A DNA stretch of 64,000 nucleotides from Brugia malayi (Eukaryota > Nematoda > Chromadorea > Rhabditida > Onchocercidae), in contig NW_025062477.1 in assembly GCF_000002995.4 (NCBI RefSeq), positions 5,366,649 through 5,430,648 of the forward strand, read 5' to 3'. Both the position numbers and the translations under genes were made by a program. The notes beneath the pieces were generated by a model, which ran no database searches, was not told the origin of the DNA, and saw only the letters and a list, made by a program, of their open reading frames with translations. Shown one piece after another: positions 54,001 to 64,000 of the stretch (the stretch's first letter is position 1; every line of letters begins with the position of its first letter).

Positions 54001-55182
54001 GTACTTGCTAACGCTTCATTCTCATCCTCATCATCTAGACCAGGTGACACACCGGAACTTCTCGGATTACCGTTAGCTGCCGCAAATTGATTATGTAAAG
54101 TTAAAGGATTTTGCTGTAGAGCAGCCAAAAATGGCGGAAAAACATTGATTGGAAATGTTGACCGAAATCTGAGATCTACAAATATCACCAAAACTAGGCT
54201 CATTAGCTATTTTTTTTCCTATAGATTAATATTTTAAAAAAAGTGTTAAAAATAAAATGACAACAAAAAGTGGGAAACTATTTTTATCGTTAAATTATCA
54301 ATTAAATGAAATAGATTTGTGGAAAAAGTTAAAAATGAATGAGATGCAAATTTGTTTTGAAAATACACAAAATGAATCTATGCATTAAGCTATTCAAATT
54401 TAATTTATGTCATCAAAAATTTGTCAAAGAAATATAATTGAATAGTACCGTTTAATGAGGAAGTAAACCTTTGAAAGGCTTTTTGTTGAACTTCAAGCTC
54501 ACGTTCTAACATCGAATTTGCATCATCATCAGTTACTGGTGAATTTCCACTTTTAATCTAAACTTTCTAAAAATTATGATGGGAAAAATAGCAGAGAAAC
54601 TTTTTTCTTGTATTAAACTAAATTTCAATTTAATGTTAATTAAAAAATCAAAATTTATTAAATTACATTAATATTCAAATAATTAAAAAAGTCTGAAAAC
54701 TTGATTTAAAAAGAAAAGGCTTAAAAGAAGTTGTGGAACAAAAAATACTTTTTCATATTTTCTGATTTATGAAATTGATAGAAATTTGATGATAATTTTA
54801 GGATATCATATAGTTTTAATATGAATGATTATCGTATAATTACATTTCTTTTTTTTCTTTTCTTTCTTTTGAAATAAGATTATTTGCCTGATTATATGGT
54901 AGACGAATAATGACTCTTATTTGTAATAGAAAAACAGATAACTCGAATAATTACATCATTATTTTTTGAAGCATTTAGGATAGTCGATAGATTGGTACTT
55001 AAGTCAGATTGTAGGATACCGGATTGTTCCGATACATTTTGTAATGGCGGTGTTGATGAAGCGCTACAAGATAATTGCATCTGTAACGCATGTTGTGATT
55101 GCTCCAATGATTTATCAGAGTTTAAATCAGCTCCGGATGCTGACGATACTGATACCGGTGTTGTTTCCATTGCTATCGACAT
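39924..55182 (-). CDS. cfi-1: ARID3-family transcription factor (CFI-1 / dead ringer), 620 aa
   Basis: ARID-domain DNA-binding factor of the ARID3/Bright/dead ringer family; the C. elegans member CFI-1 controls neuronal subtype identity. Exons in order: 54955-55182, 54449-54557, 53977-54175, 53644-53761, 48370-48442, 45660-45843, 41381-41619, 41072-41192, 40442-40854, 39924-40102. The total is 1,863 nt, 620 codons plus TAG. The N-terminal part is Ser/Gln-rich and then acidic. The extended ARID spans residues about 206-335: YEEQFKQLYELSDD, RIPIMAKQVLDLYELYRLV, NKKLWREITRGLNLP, SITSAAFTLRTQ, EGRR. Then come an Ala-rich run, a Gln-rich helix and an Asn/Gly-rich stretch. The C-terminal REKLES region holds HLKITSRG and SLVVSMEINGTMYQGVLFA. 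An in-frame TAA upstream of 55182 fixes the start. The exon ending at 41072 needs a GC donor. Splicing of 54449 was chosen to keep phase; a GTTTAC site 23 nt earlier in the transcript would break the frame. Confidence 0.94.
41620..45659 (-). other. cfi-1 intron of 4.0 kb within the ARID-coding region
   Basis: Non-coding. It contains a CT microsatellite at 42002-42030, many short homopolymers, a G+C-richer patch at about 44330-44425 and a 14-bp perfect inverted repeat of ATCGAT motifs at 44719-44760. Open frames inside it are low-complexity and not credible exons. Confidence 0.8.
44719..44760. repeat. Perfect 14-bp inverted repeat rich in ATCAAT/ATCGAT
   Basis: ATCGATCAATCGAT (44719-44732) and its exact reverse complement (44747-44760) flank a 14-bp loop. 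ATCAATC-type units extend a few bases to the left. The element could form a cruciform or serve as a cluster of CUT-homeodomain sites, whose core is ATCAAT/ATCGAT. Confidence 0.9.
45844..48369 (-). other. cfi-1 intron of 2.5 kb
   Basis: Mostly A+T-rich. It includes a G+C-richer stretch at about 46840-46950 with CAGTAGT/CAGTAGCAG repeats and a coding-like patch on the plus strand at 47208-47300. Confidence 0.8.
47208..47300 (+). other. Short coding-like patch, antisense within a cfi-1 intron
   Basis: A 30-codon frame, PVADVKEVCCGTVEKLRTLV followed by AEWKENETSE, ends in TAA and begins right after an ATTAG that could be a splice acceptor. It is richer in G+C than the surrounding intron and has a helical amphipathic pattern. 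It also contains TTGCGGAA twice, about 36 bp apart. I cannot link it to other exons, so it may be a relic or chance. Confidence 0.25.
48443..53643 (-). other. cfi-1 intron of 5.2 kb
   Basis: The largest intron in the window, just upstream of the exon that begins at LYELSDD. It is A+T-rich with CT-rich runs near 49350-49380 and 50495-50535, an A-tract near 51600 and a TATATA patch near 53010-53030. No supported exon or gene on either strand. Confidence 0.8.
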
Positions 55183-55207
55183 ATCGGAGCATTCAAATTA
55201 TTTTACC
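55183..55207 (-). promoter_or_regulatory. cfi-1 leader and candidate trans-splice acceptor
   Basis: On the minus strand AAATTTTTAG ends at 55207, giving a 24-nt leader that contains an in-frame TAA before the ATG. It could accept a spliced leader or an upstream non-coding exon. Confidence 0.45.
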
Positions 55208-55664
55208 TAAAAATTTCTAATAAATTATAAATATTCAAATTTTTCCATCCATATTCTCTTTGTTGTTCGAGAAAATTTCAAATGTTATGACATTTTAAGT
55301 TAACAAAAAAATAAATAAATAGACAAATATGTTAAGATTTTTGACAGTTTAAAATGATTATTATTGTAATTAGTAATTAGTTAATTCTAAGTTATCAATA
55401 ACTTTCATAGCTTTTCAGTTTTTCTTTTCTCTTTTTCATTTTTTTTTTCATCTTTTTTTCTTTTTAAATGAAATATAATTTTAGAAAAACCATTGATAAT
55501 AGTAATACAGTATGCCACACTGATAAAAACTTCAAAGTGTACTAAAATGGCCAATAATTGATAGTTTATCACATTTTAGAATAATGATTCATTCAGATAT
55601 GTTAAAGAAATATCAGTGATGATTAGAATGAATATATGATCAACGGAATGATAATAGTGATTTG

Positions 55665-55850
55665 TAGTGGAGGGGGGAGGGAGTAGCAGGAATGACTGAA
55701 TGGACCGATCAACGGATACGGACGACAACCAGTCCTGCTCAGACAGTTGATTGGTCGGATACTTGGGGTGGAGCCTTCTCTTTTATCCGGCATCTCTCTC
55801 TATCAGAATGATCAGATCGAACCAGCCGCTATTAGAAATCTTTATTACTA
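55665..55850 (-). promoter_or_regulatory. Promoter-like G+C-richer island upstream of cfi-1
   Basis: About 0.5-0.7 kb upstream of the cfi-1 start the base composition rises sharply. Read in the direction of cfi-1 transcription it contains GGATAAAAGAG (TATA-like), CTCCACCCC (KLF/Sp1-like), ACCAATCA (CCAAT-like) and a C/T-rich CTCCCTCCCCCCTCC. These are compatible with a promoter or enhancer, but no transcription start can be read from sequence. Confidence 0.35.
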
Positions 55851-58800
55851 CCAAAACTGTTCCGGAAAACTGAAAAATGATGGATGGATGAGTATGAAGA
55901 TTGTCATATATCATTATCACTGACATTATCAGTATAATCATTATCACTTTGCAATAATTATAATAATTTCGTTATTACCAGCATTATCATTATCATTGTA
56001 ATCATTATTAGTAATAATTGTGATAATGATGAATAAAGATATGATGAGGATAATGGATTAATGTGAAAATGACAACAATTACAATTATTATTTTAGCTAA
56101 TTTTTAAAATGTTTGTATTAAATTGTAAATAGCTTAAATTGCAGAATTTCCTTTTTCTGCAACGATAACAATCACAAGAATGATAATAATAATAATAATA
56201 ATAATAATATTAATATTAATGTTATTATTTGGTATTATTATAACTATTATTGTTAGTAATAATAATAGTAATTAATAAGAGCAATGGCTATAGTGATAAC
56301 CAATGTGTAATGATTGCAATAACAAAATATAAAATTAAATTAATTAACTGAAAGATCAAAGCATGGTGATATCAATTATATGATAAGTGATAATAAATCT
56401 GTGAAGCAAAATGATTATTATAATTGTTACTAAGATAATAGTAATGTTTATTTGAAAGATTTGCAAGTTTACTCGTAAAAGTTTCTTTAATGACAATTGC
56501 TTAGAGAAAATGGTTTAAATCAAAAAAAAAAAGATAAAAAGGAAAGAAAAAAAGTTTTTTTGTTATGTGATATGGCTAAAGATAATAATGATATATGATA
56601 AAGCTGTTAGTTCTAATTGCATTGCTACACTTTTATATTTGATTAGATTTCAGCTGAAAAATAAGAAAATTTTCTCAATTTAAAATTTAAGAATTAAATG
56701 ATTTAAATTGGTTTGTTTGTGATTCGTTTTGTAGGACAGAATCACAAACTTAATGTTAGTAAGATAAATTGAAATTTTAATAAAAATAAGTTATCATTTT
56801 AAAATTTACATACTAATTGCTACGACTAAAATAACAGCTAACTTAACAAATGCCAATTTTGAAATATTGCATATTGACCATTTGACAGATTTAAAGAGCG
56901 TATATTCCTTAAAATCTGATCAAATATTATTTACATCTGATAATAGAAGAGAAGAAGAAAATAAAGAAAAAATTTCTGAATTACTATAAATAATCATAAA
57001 TTAAATTAAGTATGAACATAGTAAATATAATTCAAATGATTTTCATGCCGATTTTTGTTAGAAATTTCTTGAAATCATCCAGAAAATAATATTTTGTAAC
57101 AAATATTTTGACAAAAATTATCTGAAAATTGGAAACAAAAATTTTAGATTTTACAACAACCCAGAAGAAAAATTTTATAAATAATACAAATATAGCGAGC
57201 GATAGTGAAATGATTAATTATCAAATCAAAATATTGTTATTGAATTAAAAAAAACTGGAAAAAATGAAGAGAAAAAAAATGAATTGACAATGGGACTAAA
57301 ATTCATTTTAAGTTAAGTTATTATTTATTAATTTAAAATAGTTGAAAATTAAGAACAAATTGAAGACAATAATGAAATAAATAAAAAACTTTTTGAATAA
57401 AAATTTTGCTAATAATTATGTTCTATTTCTATTTTAAATTAGAAAGATAACAAACATTAAAATGTTCTATCATATTTTGTTCAACGTTTCATTTAAATTA
57501 ATTTAATATTCGATTTAATTAATGTTTCGCTTGCTAAATGTAAATAATAATCAGAAAATCGATTTATTAATTCAGGAATAGTTCGAGAGAAAAATAATTT
57601 GGTTGACCTAATTACAAGTTATTCAGTAATCAAAAATGCTAACTAATAAAAATTAAACTATTTAAAACTGAGTAATAATTTCATTTGATATTTTAATGGA
57701 CTATAATTTAAATTGCCAAAGTTCAATACTCTTCTGGAAATTACAATCTGCTATTTTGCTGCTGTTATTCTTTCATACATCATTGAGAAACTATCTTGTT
57801 CAATTTAATTAGCTTTCAATTAAATTTACCATTTCTATAGTATTTCAATTTTTAAACTTTATACTATCCTATTGCTAATTAGATGTATTTTTCCGAATAT
57901 AAATTATCGATTAATCTATAATCGTTAATAGCTATTGCAAAATGTTTACCAGAAATATAATGCGTTGGGAATAAATAAGAATCAATTAAATTCATAAAAT
58001 TAATTAATCAATCAATTAATTATGATCCTAGGATAAGAATTAATAAAGAGTTTAAAGTTACACAAAAATGTTAGTTTAGAAGATGATTAATTAATAATAT
58101 TTAATTATGATTATTTAGTTAAATGTAAAAAAATATTTTACGTAATCAAATAAAATAAAATAAAATACAAACCATATTGAGGTTTGAAAGGATAAATAAC
58201 AAATGGAGGAAACATTTTCAAGGGTTTTCCATTCCCGGAAGAAAAGTATAAGCAAAAGCATCATAAGGGAGCCATAATTCGATTGAAGCTGGATTATAAC
58301 TGCCTTCTCATCCATAAGGACAATATGCGCGCATATTCCTTTTGTTTGCAAATGATAAATGTTTTATGGCTGCTAATAATAAAGGTCAAATCAAAGCTAA
58401 ATGAAGTTAAATTAATAGCTAATATAATATTTATTTATTAGGCAAATAAAAAAAAATGAATTGTTTTTGAGGAAAAATATATTTGAAATAATAATTAGAT
58501 TTTAATTAATTACAAAACTTTGTTAAATTTAATACTTTTTTTGTCTATTTTTTTCGTATTTTTGTTGTTTATTTCTTTATAATAAATGATGAATTTTATT
58601 ATCTGCTAAATCATTGCCTTCGAACCATCTGGCTTTATATGTCATAAACTATGATTAAATAAATGTCTTCGTTGAATCAATCATGCAGCAATGAAATAAA
58701 TTAAGCAAAAAAAAATTATTGTTATCATTTGATGATAATATTAATATAATATATTATTATCTTTGCTTAAGTGTAATTAGTTATTATTCATAATAAAATT

Positions 58801-60560
58801 TTTATAATTTAAACAAAAATTTTTGATAATTTTAATAAAAATTTTCAATAATCTGTTAAAAAAGTCTTTTTTTTTTTGTTTTTGTAAATAAAATATCATA
58901 TGAAATGTTGAAATAATTATGATATCTTATTATTTTTTTGGTTAAATGAAAATAATTGTAAGCATATAAATGCATTAATGAAAATAATTTTAAATATAAA
59001 AATGAATAAATGAAAATAATTTTAAATATAGAAATGAATAAATGAAAATAATTTTAAATGAACATACATATATGACACACAAACACATACGCTGTGTCAT
59101 TTATATTCATTCACCTTATAATTTCATCTGTAATTAACATGAATAAATTACTAGTGTATATTATATACAATTTCATTATGAAAATTTCATTATCAATTGA
59201 TAAAGAGAGGAAAATAAATGAAATTGTACAAATCTTTTAAAATTATTTATATTTTTCTTAGATATTTTATAATTTAGTAATATTTATATTTGTTATTCAA
59301 TTCCACTTCATAAATTAAATGCATTTTTCATTTTCATTTCAATTCTTCGTTCTTTTTTTTTCTTTTGTTCATGTTGAAAATTGTAAAATAAGTTAAATTA
59401 AACAATGCTAAGCACTAATTCATCATGATTAGCTCATTTTGATATATAGTTTTAAAGCACTGTTCAGACGTTTTTATTATTCTATTTAGCTAAATATGCT
59501 CAATACGTTGAATTCGTATTTCATAGCTATCAGACCATATCAGAATAACTAATCTATTTAATTAATTAAATAATTTCATGGTTAGTTAAACTATACTATA
59601 TACTCTATTAATTAATAAGTAGTTTATTTTAACCCTTAGAGTAAACTAGTTTAATACAATTTTATGCTATGAAAAGAAAAAAATTTTTCCAATAGTGATA
59701 ATGATAAATGATAATAATAAAAAAAGAAGCCATTATGGTTATAAAATGACTGCAGTAGTGATAATTTGATAGAAATGATGATAATCAAGATAATGATGAC
59801 GATAAAATCAAATAATTATGATAATAACAATAGTAATATCAATAAATGATAATTATAATTATAACTGTGATAATAATATCGAGCAACGGTAATTATTTAT
59901 GGTTCACATCTAAGAATAAAAGTAAAGAAAAGATAATTTTTGATATGATTGATTAACAATTTTGTCACGGGGAGAAATGTTATTACCCACCCGAAAGTCA
60001 TATTTCTTTAATCACCGAATAATTTTAGCTCTTCCACTTTTATCCTTACCTACGATTATTATTATAATACAAGTATAGATAGTATGTATATGTATCACAG
60101 TACTACCACTATACTACTATTAATTGTTACTAATACTACAGCAATTTTGATTGTTGACAAGTTGACCGAAATGTTCAAATAGTTTTTTTTTTCTTCTTCT
60201 TTTTACATAATGGTGAAATCAAGGTTATTGCAAAAATTATACCAACAAAAATTAGCATTATAAATGAGTTGAGCGAATAAATACTTCCAAATATCATTTT
60301 TTACTTTTTAAATATTTTCAATTTTATTATGAAATATTAACTAAACTTAATAAGTTCTAGTTAAAAATGAGTAAATAAAGTAATTGAATAATGTTTACAA
60401 AATGTTGAATAAAATTCTTATAAAACATTTAATAAAGTTAATAGGTAATGGTTACAATATGATCAATAATTAACAGATAATTCTAACAAAAAATTGTCAA
60501 TTAATTATCTTTGAAAATTTTAAAAATTATATAATTTGCATTCTACTCATGTATTATTAA
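55851..60560. other. A+T-rich DNA upstream of cfi-1
   Basis: No supported gene. It contains an imperfect hairpin at 55986-56030, an AAT microsatellite near 56182-56212, a coding-like patch at about 58190-58345 and GATAAT-rich stretches near 59690-59880. Near 58975-59060 a segment of about 36 bp (AAATGAAAATAATTTTAAAT type) is repeated roughly three times. Confidence 0.6.
55986..56030. repeat. Imperfect 45-bp hairpin
   Basis: ATCATTATCA (55986-55995) is the exact reverse complement of TGATAATGAT (56021-56030), and the interior ATTATT/AATAAT can extend the stem. It lies about 0.8 kb upstream of the cfi-1 start. Confidence 0.7.
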
Positions 60561-60677
60561 TTGAAAATATTAAATAACTTAGGTAATACTACTTATAACT
60601 ATATAATTAATTTAATGTTCATAGTAGTAGTAGTAGTAAGCAGTATTAGCAGTAGTAGCAGCAGTAGTAGTAGCAGT

Positions 60678-60845
60678 GGTAGTAGCAGTATTAGCAATGG
60701 TAGTAGCAGTATTAGCAGTGGTAGTAGCAGTATTAGCAATGGTAGTAGCAGTATTAGCAGTGGTAGTAGCAGTATTAGCAGTGGTAGTAGCAGTATTAGC
60801 AATGGTAGTAGCAGTATTAGCAGTGGTAGTAGCAGTATTAGCAGT
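60678..60845. repeat. 21-bp minisatellite, eight units, with a 63-bp higher-order pattern
   Basis: Eight consecutive 21-bp units of GGTAGTAGCAGTATTAGCA followed by AT or GT. The variant order is A,G,A,G,G,A,G,G, so units 3-5 and 6-8 form two identical 63-bp repeats. Degenerate AGTAGT and AATAAT runs flank it from about 60622 to 60890. All frames are open across it (Ser-rich, Val/Ala-rich and Leu-rich), an expected result of the repeat and not evidence of a gene. Confidence 0.95.
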
Positions 60846-60935
60846 ATTAGTAGTAGTAGTGGTAGCAATAATAATAATAATAGTATTAGTAATGAAGTAG
60901 AAGCAATAGATAGAATCAATTGTGAAGTGTCCTAA

Positions 60936-63160
60936 TATTTGTTAATCAAACAAGTGCCATCGAGGAAAATTGAATTGGATGAGATAAGATATGAAGAGAA
61001 TCTTTAAAATTAAAATTCTTTTAAATTGTCTTCTTTCAAAATTTTGCACTTTTTCCATCCAACTTTTACTAATTTAATTATTTCATTTATACAAATTATT
61101 AAAATGTTGAATGGATGGAAATTTATTAATGATTATATTAATAATGAATGTATTATAACCTGAAATTTATTTAATTTTTTTCTTTTGCTTTTCATAAATA
61201 CATAAATTTATTTCATTCTAACCTTTTGTTATATCCAAATTAAAAAGTAATATCCAAATTGCCAAATTTGTATATTGAACATTACTCGTTTAAACCATTT
61301 TCACACTAAATATTCGTGTTTGCATAATAGTTTTAATACTTCCTGTAATAGTATGATCAGTTTGTAAAATTTATTTTTTCAAATATCAAATTTTTGGAAT
61401 GAACAATGCTAATCAACAAAGTGGTACATTTTCCGATTCCATAAAATTATTAAAAATGCAAAAAAAAGGAGAGAAGAGAGAAGTAATAAACATAATAAAC
61501 AAATTGTAACAAATTGCATTTATAATTAAACAATAATATCTATCTTCAATTATTAGCAAAAAAAAATCATATCTTAAAATTATTCATTTTTAAATTAACA
61601 GTAAACAAAAATACATCTATCTTTGTTATTTTAAATATAATTATGAAACTTTTTAACAATTGCGAAAAATTTGCCTAATCAAAAATTAGCTACAATTTAT
61701 AAATTGATTGAAATTTATTGACTATCAATAAGAGAAGCATAGTAAGTGTTGAAATTATGATTTCCTTAGAAGGCTGTTGTAGCTATGCTTAGAAACTTAA
61801 TGGTGTCCCTCCCAACTTTTCCGCCCTAATCCACTTATCAGACCCATTATTATATGTGTAAATATTTTGGTAAATGAATAAGCAAAGGCCATTGCAATAA
61901 AAATATGCCAACATTTATCAATTTGCATGGAAATCAATTAAATGAAATGACACATTAATGGTTGAAAAAGATGTTAGAAATATAAGGCTTAATATCTATT
62001 TTATTTATGCAATTTCAAATTCAAATGTGATATTAAAAATTTGAATAAATGATTATTTCATAGTTCAAAATGTATTTTTATTAACTTATTCATTGTTTTT
62101 TTTTTCTGACACATTAATTATTGAAAAAAATTATTAAAAATATTAGCTTAATATCATGTTTATTTGCTCTTTAAATTCTCTTTAAATCTTTGTTCTCTTT
62201 AAAATATTTGCTCTTTAAATCCATGTATTTATCTATTTTTATTCATTTATTCATTTGTTTGTTTATTTATTTATTTGCTTGTTTATTTAATTACTTAATT
62301 ATTTATTCATTTACTTATTTGTTTATTTACTTATTTACCTGAATCGGAAAATGTTGCAAATATTTTGAATGCTTTTGTATTTTTGATTATAAAAAATGTT
62401 TTATTAACATTAAATAAGATAACATTAAATCTCAAGCAAATTTTTTGGAGAAATATTAGCAAGCCATAAAAGCTTTATAAAAAAAGTGAAATATTTTGTT
62501 TTAAATTTGATTATATTTATTAATCTGATTTTGCACAAAATATAATTGGTGAAAATTTTCGTTGTTGTTAATGTCTTTTTTTACACACCGATTTATAAAA
62601 ACTTAAAAACTTTTTACTTTATTTTCACCAAGAAATAAGTTGACAAACTGATTTTAAATTATCGAATGAAAGTTAATGAATATTTTCAACATTTTTTTAT
62701 AATTAATCTTCTTTTATATCATATCATATTATGCAAAGTATACTATCAACACTTTAGGATTGTTATTGTTATTGGCCAATTAAAGTACTTAGAGCAAAAG
62801 AAAAAAAATTTTTGAAATAAAATCCTGAAAAAATGAAAAGAAATTGCATTCTTAGGAAGCAAAAACAAAAAATCAAATAAATTATATTAATAGCCTAAAA
62901 TTATTTTCTGTTAACAGATCTTAAACAAATGTAATAGATGCATTTAAGTAAAAAAGAAAATGATAACATTTTAGTGTGTCTTCGAATAAATTATTTCATT
63001 GGAAATAAAAAATGTCAAAAAAAAATTATTTCTTTAAGTTTTTTAAGAAAAAAAAAAAAAATTGGTTATTGTTGACGTTCAGGACAATGGAATGTTGAAG
63101 CATCAGTTGTTCAATTATTCGGATGGATAAATAAGTAAATAAATAAATAAGTACATAGAT
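60936..63160. other. A+T-rich DNA without a recognised gene
   Basis: Includes a G+C-richer patch at about 61765-61850 (CCCTCCCAACTTTTCCGCCC, then TAATCC) and a run of TTTATTTA/TTCATTTA-type repeats near 62225-62340. No credible exon on either strand. Confidence 0.6.

Positions 63161-64000
<840 letters not shown>

Noticed and set aside
60561..60935. Ser-rich open frame of 124 codons (plus), with similar frames on the other strand
   Set aside because: It is a by-product of the 21-bp minisatellite and AGT/AAT triplets. All frames stay open, and there is no splice or family support.

Overview
The window reads as nuclear DNA of a nematode, most likely a spirurid or filarial-type parasite. The taxon is an inference, from extreme A+T richness, TTTTCAG-type splice acceptors, intron-rich genes with exons of about 40-400 bp, likely spliced-leader acceptors just upstream of start codons, and gene content. 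I rebuilt five gene models exon by exon from reading frame, splice sites and family resemblance. No rRNA, tRNA, transposase or CRISPR array could be supported.

Layout, left to right. (1) 1-13623, minus strand: the 5' part (27 coding exons, about 1,686 codons) of a TRPN mechanotransduction channel, NOMPC/TRP-4. It has a long N-terminal tail, about 29-30 ankyrin repeats, the linker and S1-S4; S5, the pore and S6 lie beyond the left edge. One intron is filled by a 1.17-kb TAA/TTAGTAA array. (2) 17035-20024, minus: a complete six-exon YEATS-domain gene of AF9/ENL type (362 aa) with an N-terminal YEATS domain and a C-terminal AHD. (3) 23966-31297, minus: a complete 19-exon ALC1/CHD1L-type SNF2 remodeler (915 aa) ending in a macro domain. 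(4) 37032-38848, plus: a complete five-exon gene for a small secreted protein (229 aa) that I do not recognise. (5) 39924-55182, minus: a complete ten-exon ARID3/dead ringer/CFI-1 transcription factor (620 aa) with three large ARID-region introns. (6) 55183-64000: A+T-rich DNA upstream of cfi-1 holding a promoter-like island, a 21-bp minisatellite, about 79 GATA units, and no gene I can support.

Four of the five genes lie on the minus strand, kilobases apart, so they look independent rather than operonic. Three encode chromatin or transcription proteins: an acyl-lysine reader, a probable ADP-ribose-responsive remodeler and an ARID DNA-binding factor. One encodes a mechanosensory channel. I see no evidence that they form one pathway. 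All coordinates were read by eye; the summed exon lengths of each complete gene are divisible by three and consecutive exon phases agree.
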